Below, piece by piece: positions 51,917-62,156 of a stretch of DNA of 64,000 nucleotides. The stretch comes from Glaciecola sp041380235 (lineage in GTDB: Bacteria > Pseudomonadota > Gammaproteobacteria > Enterobacterales > Alteromonadaceae). The translations under genes and the position numbers were made by a program. Where the stretch lies: assembly GCF_041380235.1 (NCBI RefSeq), contig NZ_JBGIYY010000006.1, positions 156,266-220,265 on the forward strand, written 5' to 3'. Under the pieces are notes generated by a model. It made no database searches. It saw nothing but the letters and a program-made list of their open reading frames with translations, and was not told where the DNA came from. The stretch's first letter is position 1. Each line of letters starts with the position of its first letter.

Positions 51917-54616
51917 TTAGTTGACGGTTTTGAGACCTCTTCGATTTGTCAGCAGATAAGTGTCCTTTGAGTTAGGTTGTCGCTTAAGCCTTTTAACAAC
52001 ATTCTGCTGTGTCTCTGGTGTCCAGAATATCTTCAAGCGCTCTCGTGTTCTAGTGACAGCAGTATAAAAAATATTATGCGAAATATCGTCTTCATTGGCA
52101 TCCGTGATAACAATCTTGACTGATTCATACTCCAAGCCCTGCGCCTTATGGATCGAGACAGCATAAGCAACTTGGAACGGAACCGTCGTATTCAAGCTGT
52201 CATCATCGTCATCGCTAGTAGTCGGGTAATCAAAAACTGTAAAACGAACTGTAGAATTTGCCACCCATTCGAGCTCTTCGCATTGATATACATCAAACTC
52301 ATTCAAAGCGCGATCGAGTGTGACATCAAATTGTATCCAACCTGGTGCAATAACTATTTTAGCTATCCACCCCTTCAAATTATTGTAAATAACAGGGCGA
52401 AACCGTTCGCTATCAGAAAATAGGACTGGGTCACCAACCTTATACGTCGATTCCCGCCACATGGTCGCTTCGCCATTATTTCCGCTTTGCAAAAATCGGT
52501 TAATGTTATTAATCCCATAGAGGCCGTCATAATTTAAACAAAGTATTATTTCGTCTGCGGATTGTTTATTAAACAATGAACTGTCCAACATAGTGGTATA
52601 GCCATTTTTAATCATTATTTCAGATATATCATCCGCAGAAGCCCGAACGCTATTCCAAAACCTCAATAATTCAGGATTCTTAGCGCGAAACGGTGTCGTC
52701 AATTCAAATACTGATGTGCTTGGAATAAACGAGGAAGCTAGGCCGAACCAGTTACCGAATTGAATTGATTCAATCTGATAAGTGTCACCTACAAGCACTA
52801 AAAGCTTAAAAGATGTTGATTCCAGCAGGTTGATAAAATCTCGGTTACTGACAGTACTGCACTCGTCAACAATCATAAGATCAAAATCTACACCTAGCCC
52901 GGAATTGATTTGCTTTCTTACTGTGCGGAATTCCGAATTTTGCGCGTTCACACGGCGTTTAAGGTTGTCTATTGCAGGGTTTGTATGCGCAACAAAAAGT
53001 TTATTTTTATCGTTAAAATACTGAGCAATATGCTCAACCATAGTCGACTTCCCAGTCCCCGCTGCGCCATAGATTATTGCTACACAAGATTGACTGAAAA
53101 GATGCTTCAATGATTCTGATTTTAAAGGGTCATCAATATATCCAGCTCTTTCATTTAACCACTTATCTACAGATTGCGGGTATCCTGCTATTCCGCTTTG
53201 CGTTATCTCTTGCAGCTTCTCGACAATGGAAACCGTTTCGTCTTCGTAGCCGCATTCAAAAATATGACCCTTATCTAAATACAATTTTCGATGCTTGTGT
53301 TTGTGATATATGCGCGCGTTGTATTTATTAATAAGTTCATTGATATTGGCAATATTTTGAAAATCTGCCAGCGGAGTATACAAGATGCCGTGTCGCTCGA
53401 CATTTGCCTTTACCTTCCTAGCTAGAATTTCATGCTCCCTTCCGTTCGCATCGATACTTTCTACTACGTCCCAGAACCGAGGATTATGGCCAGGCAACGA
53501 TGTACAAAATGGCATTTGATCGAACGGTTTACAACCAAACTTTAGGTACAAGCTAGACAAGATTGGGCATTCATCATAATAATATTGAGTCTTAATGATC
53601 TGGTTATTCATCCGCAACAAAAGATATCGTATTATATTGTGACCATGTTTATTCAACTGAATTATGGATCGGACTTTATCTAAAATTGAAAAAATCTTAG
53701 GACTTTTGGCATTACTCAGCCCTGCTAGTTTGACGGCAGCGTAGCTGTAATCTGACAGAAGAACAATATCTAATAGGCTTTCGTAGCTTGACGTCAGACA
53801 GCTCATTACGTGTTTGTACTCAGATGAGTTTGTGCTTACCTTAGTATTAATACCTATTAATTTTGCAAAATTATCAAATTCACATGGCCTAATCGACACA
53901 TGCCATGCTCGGATAATAGTAATTGGCATCGTTTGGCCAAGAACTTCAATGGAATCTCGCTGCAAGGTCAATGTTGCAGCATGTTTATCTGCAAGGTCAA
54001 AATCAGTGAATGCAATTATTCGGTCAAACTTGTTAGACTTATTAATTGCCCTATAAAACGTCACTTCGTAATAAATCATTCCATTGAAAAAGAACGGCTT
54101 CGTTTTATGTATGTAGTAACGTTCATGCGTCGTTTGGCCTGCTCTTGCATATAATGGCGCATTTATCTTAGCAGAGATTTTTTCGTGGTATTCTCGAAGG
54201 GACGGATCAAGATCAATTGGAAACTTTTCCAAATTGGCTAAAATGTGAAGGTTTTGTTTTTTTTGAAGTAAGTCACGGATTCGAAGCAAACATTCGTAGT
54301 ATTTCAGCATGAGCCGCTCAGAGCTGTCGCCGTCGACAGTATAGTGAGAAACACTTATTTGTAAAAGACGATGAAATTTAGTTAAAAAGTTAAGTCGGCC
54401 ATTGCTTTTGATTGCTTCGACACTTGGCTTTACCAAATCAAACTTAAATTGATGATTCAAATAGCCATTATTGAAAAGAACGATGACTCCTTCAACTAAG
54501 TTTCTTAACTGAGAAAGTATATTCTGGGACAGAAGATCCCTTTGGTTACCAAGTGATTCTATATTTTGGCAAATAACATAATCAGCGCTTCTAATTTGCT
54601 CATTGATAGTAGTCAT
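51917..54616 (-). CDS. SF1 (UvrD/RecD-like) helicase with large unknown N-terminal region
   Basis: The protein has 899 residues. The C-terminal half is a superfamily 1 helicase: Walker A GAAGTGKST around 517-525, Walker B LMIVDECS, motif III VLVGDTYQIESI, ELTTPFRAKN for motif IV, VAYAVSIHKAQGLEYESVKIVI for motif V and FYTAVTRTRERLKIFW for motif VI. Residues 1 to about 490 match nothing I know and hold no nuclease motif that I can see. An Asp4-6 acidic run (DDDDD) lies just before motif V. It heads a two-gene minus-strand unit that diverges from the type I restriction operon. A role in phage defence is inferred from location. Confidence 0.85.
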   Translation of the reverse strand: MTTINEQIRSADYVICQNIESLGNQRDLLSQNILSQLRNLVEGVIVLFNNGYLNHQFKFDLVKPSVEAIKSNGRLNFLTKFHRLLQISVSHYTVDGDSSERLMLKYYECLLRIRDLLQKKQNLHILANLEKFPIDLDPSLREYHEKISAKINAPLYARAGQTTHERYYIHKTKPFFFNGMIYYEVTFYRAINKSNKFDRIIAFTDFDLADKHAATLTLQRDSIEVLGQTMPITIIRAWHVSIRPCEFDNFAKLIGINTKVSTNSSEYKHVMSCLTSSYESLLDIVLLSDYSYAAVKLAGLSNAKSPKIFSILDKVRSIIQLNKHGHNIIRYLLLRMNNQIIKTQYYYDECPILSSLYLKFGCKPFDQMPFCTSLPGHNPRFWDVVESIDANGREHEILARKVKANVERHGILYTPLADFQNIANINELINKYNARIYHKHKHRKLYLDKGHIFECGYEDETVSIVEKLQEITQSGIAGYPQSVDKWLNERAGYIDDPLKSESLKHLFSQSCVAIIYGAAGTGKSTMVEHIAQYFNDKNKLFVAHTNPAIDNLKRRVNAQNSEFRTVRKQINSGLGVDFDLMIVDECSTVSNRDFINLLESTSFKLLVLVGDTYQIESIQFGNWFGLASSFIPSTSVFELTTPFRAKNPELLRFWNSVRASADDISEIMIKNGYTTMLDSSLFNKQSADEIILCLNYDGLYGINNINRFLQSGNNGEATMWRESTYKVGDPVLFSDSERFRPVIYNNLKGWIAKIVIAPGWIQFDVTLDRALNEFDVYQCEELEWVANSTVRFTVFDYPTTSDDDDDSLNTTVPFQVAYAVSIHKAQGLEYESVKIVITDANEDDISHNIFYTAVTRTRERLKIFWTPETQQNVVKRLKRQPNSKDTYLLTNRRGLKTVN

Positions 54617-54841
54617 GTTGATTTTACTTCCTCTGTAATTTGAGACTATATTTCCGTTAAGTCTAATGGCGTTTCATAAATTGTTGTCTGGCTAGTATTC
54701 CTGCGTAGTTGGTTACGTAAACAAAAGAAGCCACATATAGAATGCACTTTAAACGCTGACTGTTGCGTTTACAATAAACGAAAATTGCGATTTCCACAAT
54801 TTTCTCATATCCTGTCTTTGGTCACGCAACGAGTAAAATAA

Positions 54842-55015
54842 ATGTACAGTGAAATTCTGACTATTCAAGAGGTTGCGAATTACCTTAAATTGAATGAAAA
54901 GACCACATATCGCTTAGCCAGTGAGAAAAAGCTCCCAGGATTTAAGGTTGGCGGTAGTTGGCGATTTAAGCGTGTCGACATAGAGAAATGGATAGAAATG
55001 CAAAAGGCACAATGA
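54842..55015 (+). CDS. Small HTH (excisionase/MerR-like) DNA-binding protein, 57 aa
   Basis: This is a 57-residue protein beginning MYSEILTIQEVANYLKLNEKT and continuing LPGFKVGGSWRFKRVDIEKWIE, the complete HTH_17/excisionase-like domain. Such proteins bind DNA as phage excisionases or as small regulators. It ends 10 bases before hsdR on the same strand, with AGGATGCAAGG between, so it is the first gene of the restriction operon. It may time expression of the nuclease, like control proteins of type II systems; this is inference. Confidence 0.85.
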   Translation: MYSEILTIQEVANYLKLNEKTTYRLASEKKLPGFKVGGSWRFKRVDIEKWIEMQKAQ

Positions 55016-55025
55016 GGATGCAAGG

Positions 55026-57791
55026 ATGGATCAACATATAACACCTGAAGCCCAAGCGCGAGTAACTATTGATGCTAAGTTAATCGAAGCTGGCTGGGAA
55101 GTCCAAGACAAAAAACGCATGAATCTTTACGCTGGTAAAGAAGGCATTAATGGTATTGCTGTGCGTGAAATGGATACCTCTACAGGTCCGGTTGATTATA
55201 TGTTGTTTATTGATGGCAAAGCTTGTGGCGTGTTGGAAGCTAAGAAGGACGGAGTTTCTTTAGGCGGCGTGGCTGAACAGAGTGGGCGTTATAGTTTGTC
55301 CCAATCAGCTTTTACACAGCGCTGGTTAGATCCACTTCCTTTTACTTACGAAGCAACCAGTCTATCGATTCGTTTCTGTGATAACCGAGATCCTAAGGCT
55401 CGAAGTCGCCGAGTATTTCATTTCCACAAACCTGAAACTCTAAAATCCTGGCTTGAAGAAGTGGATACGCTTCGAGCACGTATGCATGACCTGCCTGAAC
55501 TAAATACAGATGGTTTACGTGCTTGCCAAATTGAAGCTATAACAGGTATTGAAAACTCCCTTAAAAACAATAAGCCACGCGCTTTGCTACAAATGGCGAC
55601 TGGCTCTGGTAAAACTTTTACAGCAGTTACCCAAATTTATCGGCTGGCTAAATACGCTAAAGCTAAGCGCGTATTGTTTTTGGTCGACCGAGGTAACTTA
55701 GGTCGTCAGGCTAAAAAAGAATTTGAACAATACGACACGCCCTTAGACGGTCGTAAATTCACCTCCCATTACAATGTGAATATGTTAGGTACAACAGGGG
55801 TTGCCGATACCACTAAAGTAACCATATCAACTATTCAACGTTTATATTCTCAGTTATCAGGCACAGAGTTAGATGACGATGCTGACGAGCGCTCTGGTTT
55901 TGAGGTTGAAGCTAATACAGAATCAAAAACACCTCGTAACGTCAGTTACAACCCCGAAATCCCCATAGAAACCTTTGACTTAATTATTATCGACGAATGT
56001 CACCGCTCTATTTACAACTTGTGGCGACAAGTCATTGAGTACTTTGATGCCTTTTTAATTGGCTTAACCGCTACTCCCACTAAAAAAACCATCGGCTTTT
56101 TTAATCAAAACCTTGTGTCTGAATATACCCACGAAGACGCGGTAATAGACAAAGTGAATGTGGGTTACGACATCTACCGGATAAAAACTAAAAAGTCAGA
56201 ACAAGGTGATTTGATAGAAGCCGGAACTGCTGTACAGGTGCGAGACCGCCTAACCAAAAAGAAACGCCAAGAAATTCTAGATAAAGACGAAAAGTACGTT
56301 AAAACACAATTAGACCGCAGTGTTATTGCCCCCAACCAAATTTTAACCGTATTAACTGCTTTTAAAGATCGTTGTTTACCCGATTGTTTTAGTGAGCGTA
56401 CTTGGGTACCTAAAACCTTAATATTTGCCAAAGACGATGATCATGCTGATCGTATAGTAGACAAAGTGCGTGAAGTGTTTAACGAAGGTAACAGCTTTTG
56501 TAAAAAGGTCACTTATCGCGTGGGTAAAAAAGCGGCTGAAGACACCATCGCCGAATTTCGCACTAGCCCTCAACTACGAGTTGCGGTCACCGTAGATATG
56601 ATTGCCACTGGCACCGACATAAAACCACTAGAGTGCCTAATTTTCATGCGCGATGTGCGTAGCCAAGCTTACTACGAACAAATGAAAGGCCGTGGTACAC
56701 GGGTGATTGATATTGACTCATTACATGCCGTGACGCCAGATGCCACAGCAAAAACAAAGTTTGTGTTAGTTGATGCCGTTGGCGTAACCGAAACCGACAA
56801 AACCGAAAGCCAAGCCATGGAGCAAAAACCATCAGTTTCAACGGAAAAGCTAATGGAGCAAATTGCCCGTGGAGACAGGGCCGCCGATACACTGCGCAGC
56901 TTAGGTAATCGATTAGTACGTCTAGATCTTAAACTTGATGATAAACAGCGTGCAGAACTCAGCAAACTAATAGGTAAACCACTGTCATTAGTCGCTGGGG
57001 AGTTAATTCATGCCACTAACGAAGAACATCTAGAGCAACAAGCCAAAACAGAATTTGGTACAGACGCACCCACACAAGAGCAACGCGACCAAGTGTATAA
57101 GCCCTTGGCAGAAGCCGCAGTGAAACCGTTTCACAATCCAGATGTACGAGAAAGCGTCGAAAAGGTGCGCCGCAGCACCGACCAAATAATAGATGAAAGT
57201 GCCGACGAGCTAATAGATGCCAACTTTGATGAAGAAAAAGCCCAACATATTATTCAAAGCTTTAAACAGTTTATCGACGATAACAAACACGAATTAACTG
57301 CTATTGAATTAATTTACAGCCAGCCTTATCAGCAACGGCATTTAAGTTACGAGCAAATTGAAGAATTAGCAGAAAATATTCAAGCGCCCCCTTATAATCT
57401 TGCCCCTATTGAGGTGTGGAAGGCTTACCAACAACTCGAAACTGCCAAAGTGAAAGGGTTGCCGCCTGCTACCTTACTCACCAATATTGTCAGCCTAGTG
57501 AGTTACGCGACCGGTTTAAATGATGTACTGGAGCCTTTTCCATTGGTAGTTGAACGACGTTTTGATGCGTGGGTAACTCAACAGCAACAATCAGGAGTCG
57601 AGTTCGATGATGGTCAGTTCGAATGGCTAAACCTGATCAAAAAACAAATCGCGCAAAATGCAGAAATGATGATAGAAGACTTTGACTACGCGCCCTTTAA
57701 TCAACAAGGTGGTGTACTTAAAGCAAAGCAGTTATTTGGTAATAATCTAGATAGTGTTGTAAACGAATTAAATGGCTATTTGATAGCATAG
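55026..57791 (+). CDS. hsdR: Type I restriction enzyme R subunit
   Basis: This is a 921-residue motor and nuclease subunit. The N-terminal PD-(D/E)xK nuclease has Asp in GPVDYML and EAKK at 71-74. The SF2 translocase follows with MATGSGKT at 190-197 (Walker A), DECH at 323-326 and LTATPTKK, then the VTVDMIATGTDIKPLE and QMKGRGTR motifs. A C-terminal helical region binds the methylase. FLVDRGNLGRQ places it with the EcoKI-like branch. It cuts unmodified DNA at a distance after ATP-driven translocation. The stop is 12 bases before hsdS. Confidence 0.95.
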   Translation: MDQHITPEAQARVTIDAKLIEAGWEVQDKKRMNLYAGKEGINGIAVREMDTSTGPVDYMLFIDGKACGVLEAKKDGVSLGGVAEQSGRYSLSQSAFTQRWLDPLPFTYEATSLSIRFCDNRDPKARSRRVFHFHKPETLKSWLEEVDTLRARMHDLPELNTDGLRACQIEAITGIENSLKNNKPRALLQMATGSGKTFTAVTQIYRLAKYAKAKRVLFLVDRGNLGRQAKKEFEQYDTPLDGRKFTSHYNVNMLGTTGVADTTKVTISTIQRLYSQLSGTELDDDADERSGFEVEANTESKTPRNVSYNPEIPIETFDLIIIDECHRSIYNLWRQVIEYFDAFLIGLTATPTKKTIGFFNQNLVSEYTHEDAVIDKVNVGYDIYRIKTKKSEQGDLIEAGTAVQVRDRLTKKKRQEILDKDEKYVKTQLDRSVIAPNQILTVLTAFKDRCLPDCFSERTWVPKTLIFAKDDDHADRIVDKVREVFNEGNSFCKKVTYRVGKKAAEDTIAEFRTSPQLRVAVTVDMIATGTDIKPLECLIFMRDVRSQAYYEQMKGRGTRVIDIDSLHAVTPDATAKTKFVLVDAVGVTETDKTESQAMEQKPSVSTEKLMEQIARGDRAADTLRSLGNRLVRLDLKLDDKQRAELSKLIGKPLSLVAGELIHATNEEHLEQQAKTEFGTDAPTQEQRDQVYKPLAEAAVKPFHNPDVRESVEKVRRSTDQIIDESADELIDANFDEEKAQHIIQSFKQFIDDNKHELTAIELIYSQPYQQRHLSYEQIEELAENIQAPPYNLAPIEVWKAYQQLETAKVKGLPPATLLTNIVSLVSYATGLNDVLEPFPLVVERRFDAWVTQQQQSGVEFDDGQFEWLNLIKKQIAQNAEMMIEDFDYAPFNQQGGVLKAKQLFGNNLDSVVNELNGYLIA

Positions 57792-57803
57792 AGAAGATAA
57801 AAG

Positions 57804-59582
57804 ATGACACTACCGAAAAGCTGGATTGGGGTAACTCTCGATGATGTATGTAACAAGATAACCGATGGAACACATAAGACTCCTAATTACCAAAGTAGTG
57901 GAGTTAGATTTATATCAATTAAAAATATTAAACCGTTTAAGAAAATTGATTGGGATAGGTATGAGAAATATATTTCTTATGCTGAGCATGAAGAATTAAC
58001 AAAAAGGTGTAACCCTGAATTCGGCGATATTTTATTTCCCCGAATAGGTACTCTTGGATATGCTAAAAGAATAGATTTCGAAGAAACGGTATCTTTATTT
58101 GTCGGTTTAGGACTGCTCAAACCAAATCATAAGATAATAAGTTCTCAATACTTAGAGTATTGGATGAACTCACCTGAAATTAATAAACTGTCACATCAAA
58201 GAGCAACAGGCTCGGGCAGGTTGACTCTTGCACTTGCTGAATCGAAAAAACTACCTGTTCCTTTAACATCTATTTTGATGCAAAAAAAAATTGTAGAAAA
58301 AATCGAAGAACTCTTTTCCCATATCGATGCTGGAGTAGAAGGGCTAAAGCAAGCCAAAGCGAAATTACAACAATACCGCCAATCGGTGTTAAAAGACGCG
58401 GTAACCGGCAAACTAACCGAGCAATGGCGTGAAAAAAATGCCGACAAACTAGAGCCTGCGGATAAATTACTCGAACGCATTCTCGACGAACGTCGCACAA
58501 ACTGGGAAGCAGAACAACTCAAACAATTCGAAGAGAAAGGCAAAATACCCAAAGACGATAAGTGGAAAGCGAAATACGTCGAACCTAAAGCTGCTGTTAA
58601 ACTTGATTCTTTACCTATTGGTTGGGTTAGTACCGTAACGGATCAAGTCTTTTCTTTTGTTACGAGTGGCTCAAGAGGTTGGGCTAAATATTACTCTGAT
58701 GACGGGCCCTTGTTTCTGCGAGTAGGAAATTTATTTCACTACAATGTCGAGCTTGATTTGAGAAAACTTCAGAGAGTTTCACCTCCGAAAGACTCCGAAG
58801 GTAGCCGAACTAAAGTGCAAGAAGGTGATAACTTAATTTCCATTACTGCTGATGTTGGAATGGTTGGTTATGTCCCTAAAGGTTTTGAAGAGGCTTATAT
58901 CAACCAACATGTTGCTTTAGCTAGGCCTGTGCAAAAAGTGATGGGGAAATACCTTTCATGGCTGTTATCAGGTGACTTTGCAAAAAAACAATTTAAAGCG
59001 TTACAAAAAGGTGCCACCAAAGCTGGATTGGGTTTGGATGATATAAAGTCGATTAGTTTTGGTTTACCGTCAATACTAGAACAAGAAAAAATTGTTGATG
59101 AAATAGAAGTTAAGATTTCTGGACTGGACAAACTAAAAAAAGAAATCGAACAAAAACTACTGCACGCATCAAAATTAAAATCATCAATACTAGCTGACGC
59201 ATTTTCGGGGCGCTTAGTTGAAAACACTGACTCGAATGAGACAGCTGTACAGCTTTTAGAAAAGATTAAAGCAGAAAAGCAGCTCTTAGAAGAAAAAGCC
59301 AAACTTGCCAAAAATAAACCTAACGCGAGAGCAAAAAAAATGGAAAAACGCCCAATTATTGATGTGCTTAAAGCTTCAAAAAATGCATTGAAGGTAGAAG
59401 AGTTATTTGAACAAGCAGGTTTTCAAAATGATGTTTCACCTGAAGGTATCGAGGCGTTTTACCAAGAGTTAAAAATAGTCGCCGAAGACAGTAATGTTGA
59501 TGTAAGCCCTATTATGTTGAAAGGGAGGAAGCAAGGTGACAAATTTAAATATAGGGAAGTAAAAGAAAATGAAGCTGGATAA
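57804..59582 (+). CDS. hsdS: Type I restriction enzyme specificity subunit
   Basis: This is a 592-residue DNA-recognition subunit. Two target-recognition domains (about 1-170 and 265-430) are each followed by a coiled coil; LPKSWIGVTLDDVCNKITDGTH and LPIGWVSTVTDQVFSFVTSGSRG begin the two. The first linker contains KAKLQQYRQSVLKDAVTGKLTEQWR, the usual spacer that sets the distance between half-sites. It is longer than most HsdS proteins; residues about 470-592 add a charged, Lys/Glu-rich tail with a small predicted helical domain. Its last 14 bases overlap the start of the ATPase gene. The target sequence cannot be read. Confidence 0.93.
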   Translation: MTLPKSWIGVTLDDVCNKITDGTHKTPNYQSSGVRFISIKNIKPFKKIDWDRYEKYISYAEHEELTKRCNPEFGDILFPRIGTLGYAKRIDFEETVSLFVGLGLLKPNHKIISSQYLEYWMNSPEINKLSHQRATGSGRLTLALAESKKLPVPLTSILMQKKIVEKIEELFSHIDAGVEGLKQAKAKLQQYRQSVLKDAVTGKLTEQWREKNADKLEPADKLLERILDERRTNWEAEQLKQFEEKGKIPKDDKWKAKYVEPKAAVKLDSLPIGWVSTVTDQVFSFVTSGSRGWAKYYSDDGPLFLRVGNLFHYNVELDLRKLQRVSPPKDSEGSRTKVQEGDNLISITADVGMVGYVPKGFEEAYINQHVALARPVQKVMGKYLSWLLSGDFAKKQFKALQKGATKAGLGLDDIKSISFGLPSILEQEKIVDEIEVKISGLDKLKKEIEQKLLHASKLKSSILADAFSGRLVENTDSNETAVQLLEKIKAEKQLLEEKAKLAKNKPNARAKKMEKRPIIDVLKASKNALKVEELFEQAGFQNDVSPEGIEAFYQELKIVAEDSNVDVSPIMLKGRKQGDKFKYREVKENEAG

Positions 59583-61230
59583 ACTTTGGATCAGTGAATT
59601 TAAAAATCTTAAAGATATTGAAATTGATTTTGACCAAGACGAATTAGTCACGGTTATTATTGGTTGGAATGGTGCGGGCAAATCAAATGTGATTGAAGCA
59701 TTAGTGATTATCTTTCGTGATTTGGATCTACATAAAGCCCCTTCATTCTCTTACAAGCTTGAATATGTTTGCCGTGGAAACCGAATCATCGTCGAAGCCA
59801 AAACTACTGACATCAAAAAAGAACAGTACAAAGTGCTCATTCACAATGCAGATGATATTAAGGATATCATTACAGACAAATACACAGAGTTTTTTAACAA
59901 TAAAGAAAGAGAATACCTACCCTCCAATGTATTCGGTTATTACTCAGGTCCAAGCGATCGATTAGCAAATCACTTTTACGAGCATCAGCGCAAATTTAGA
60001 GACCAATTGCTATATCCTGATAAATATGGCTTAGATGAGAAAACGTTACCTTTGAGACCTCTGTTTTATGCGCAAAAAGTACATAGCAACTTTGTATTAT
60101 TGTCTTTCTTTTTAGGTCAAGATGAAAATGTTAGGCGATTTCTAAAAGAGAAATTGTTCATTGAAGGTATTGAATCAGTACTATTCGTGCTGAACAAACC
60201 GGATTGGTCTAGTAAAGAAGGTGACCCGAGGTTTTGGAATGCAACTGGTGTAGTAAGGCCATTTCTGGACAGGCTCTTCTCTGCATCATTGGCTCCAATG
60301 AGAAAGACTATAAAGGTGCCTCATCCAATGAAAAAAAGCCCCGAGAATGTAGATGCGCTTTTCTTATATTTAAAAGACCTTGAGGCCTTACAAGAAGTGG
60401 GAACTCAAACTTCGGACAAAGACTTTTTCAAACTGCTTGAGAGCATCTACTTTTCAAATCTGATTCACGAAGTTCGTATTCGTGTAAAAGTTAAAAACAA
60501 AAATGGGACTGATGAAACTTTAACATTTCGCGAACTTAGTGAAGGTGAGCAGCAGTTAATTACCGTATTAGGCCTCCTACGTTTTACACGTGATGATGAA
60601 TCATTATTCTTGCTTGATGAACCCGATACCCACTTAAACCCAGCTTGGAGTATGGAGTATATTAACTTCTTAAAGCAAGTGGCGGGCTTTAATTTAGATG
60701 TAAAGGAAGGCGAGGATGCTAAAGATGAAGCAGAAACAGACGCGATTGATAATAGCCATATCGTGCTAGCCACTCATGATCCCATCGTGATTTCTACGCT
60801 TAAACAAGAACAAATAAAAATAATGAAGCGTGATGAGGATACCTTACAAGTTTTTGCTGCTTCACCTTTGTATGAACCAAAAGGTATGGGATTCTCCGGC
60901 ATATTGATGAGTGATATGTTTGGTTTGCGTTCGGACTTAGATCCCAAAACCTTAGCAAAACTAGATGAGCACGCAATTTTGTTAGCCAAAGAAGAACGTT
61001 CAGAACCAGAAGAAACTCGTTACAAACAATTGCAAGAACAATTAGATAAATCAGGTTTTCTTGACGCTTACTCTGACCCTTATTTTTCTGCATTTGTTAA
61101 AGCATGGGGTAGGAAGCATGGCGATAGATTATTTACTCAGACTTTCTTATCAGATAGGGACAGACAACAACTCGCCAATATGACTGATGAAATACTAGCT
61201 GAACTTGATGCTGAAGAGGCTGGTGAGTAA
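59569..61230 (+). CDS. ptuA: Septu-like AAA/ABC ATPase (PtuA-like)
   Basis: This is a 553-residue ATPase of the RecF/SMC-like AAA group. Walker A GWNGAGKS is at 32-39, followed by NVIEAL; the signature LSEGEQQ at 323-329, Walker B LLDEPDTHLNP with Asp350/Glu351, and the H-loop ATHDP with His403 complete the site. After the motor there is a roughly 140-residue helical tail. With the HNH gene that follows it forms the two-gene pattern of Septu defence. The ATG overlaps hsdS by 14 bases, so it is translated from the restriction transcript. Assignment as PtuA rather than another OLD-like ATPase rests on the HNH partner. Confidence 0.82.
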   Translation: MKLDKLWISEFKNLKDIEIDFDQDELVTVIIGWNGAGKSNVIEALVIIFRDLDLHKAPSFSYKLEYVCRGNRIIVEAKTTDIKKEQYKVLIHNADDIKDIITDKYTEFFNNKEREYLPSNVFGYYSGPSDRLANHFYEHQRKFRDQLLYPDKYGLDEKTLPLRPLFYAQKVHSNFVLLSFFLGQDENVRRFLKEKLFIEGIESVLFVLNKPDWSSKEGDPRFWNATGVVRPFLDRLFSASLAPMRKTIKVPHPMKKSPENVDALFLYLKDLEALQEVGTQTSDKDFFKLLESIYFSNLIHEVRIRVKVKNKNGTDETLTFRELSEGEQQLITVLGLLRFTRDDESLFLLDEPDTHLNPAWSMEYINFLKQVAGFNLDVKEGEDAKDEAETDAIDNSHIVLATHDPIVISTLKQEQIKIMKRDEDTLQVFAASPLYEPKGMGFSGILMSDMFGLRSDLDPKTLAKLDEHAILLAKEERSEPEETRYKQLQEQLDKSGFLDAYSDPYFSAFVKAWGRKHGDRLFTQTFLSDRDRQQLANMTDEILAELDAEEAGE

Positions 61231-62147
61231 TGCGTTATATTGATATGGATGAAATAGAGAACGATTTACCTGGAAATAGACAAGCGCAAGTTGATGCTGC
61301 TTGGGTATACGTGAATCGTAAAATGGATGAAAGAGAGGCTGCCATTCGTACCGAAGGGGCCAGAAAAAATTTGTCTGATGCAGAAATTACATTAAAAGTA
61401 GAAGTTGGAAGAGTAGCTGCTAGAAAGGCTGCTATAACAGCAAAAAACACACTGTGGAGTGATTTGAGTAATCTCCTTGCAGAGCAATCTAATGGGAAGT
61501 GTTGGTATTGTGAATCTAACGAACTTAGATCAGATAATCCAATCGATCATTTTAGACCTAAAGGAAAAGTAGTTGAATGTCCTGACCATCAAGGGTATTG
61601 GTGGCTAGCTTTTGATTGGTCTAATTATAGGTATGCATGTACCTATTGTAATTCACGAAGAAATGGAGCTGAATCCGCAGGGGGAAAACACGATCATTTT
61701 CCTTTATTTACTCCACCAGATTGGAATAAATGCGAAGCAGATACCAATAATGAAAAACCAATGCTTTTAGACCCCACAAAAGCTAATGATTGCAAACTCT
61801 TAACATTTAACCAAAACGGCGAAGCTTGTCCCAATGAAAGTGATAAGTCATCAGATAATTTCAAAAAAGCAAATAAATCAATAGAGCTTTACCACTTAAA
61901 TCATAAGAATACGACAAGAGCAAGAAAGCGAATACACCAAGAAATAAGACAGCTAGTGGCTTCGACCAACGAACTATTAGAGCAAGGCGTAAATATTCAA
62001 TCTATTGCAGTTGAGAATAATATAAAAACTTTGCTGAAAAAAATAAGAACAACATGCAAGTCAACACAATTTAATACTGCCGCTAAGTTATATCTTAGCC
62101 AATTCAAAAACCATCAATGGGTAAAAGAAATCCTCGAATTGAGATAG
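61230..62147 (+). CDS. ptuB: HNH endonuclease (PtuB-like)
   Basis: This is a 305-residue nuclease. An N-terminal helical stretch (1-85) leads to an HNH/zinc-ribbon core: CWYC at 91-94, IDHFRPKG with Asp106-His107, and CTYCNSRRN with Cys137, Cys140, Asn141 and Asn145. The fold matches TIGR02646-like HNH proteins seen as PtuB in Septu and in retron-linked pairs. The start shares one base with the preceding stop (TAATG), so the two proteins are tightly coupled. It ends 9 bases before hsdM. DNA or RNA damage upon phage infection is the expected activity. Confidence 0.85.
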   Translation: MRYIDMDEIENDLPGNRQAQVDAAWVYVNRKMDEREAAIRTEGARKNLSDAEITLKVEVGRVAARKAAITAKNTLWSDLSNLLAEQSNGKCWYCESNELRSDNPIDHFRPKGKVVECPDHQGYWWLAFDWSNYRYACTYCNSRRNGAESAGGKHDHFPLFTPPDWNKCEADTNNEKPMLLDPTKANDCKLLTFNQNGEACPNESDKSSDNFKKANKSIELYHLNHKNTTRARKRIHQEIRQLVASTNELLEQGVNIQSIAVENNIKTLLKKIRTTCKSTQFNTAAKLYLSQFKNHQWVKEILELR

Positions 62148-62156
62148 AGACTAATA

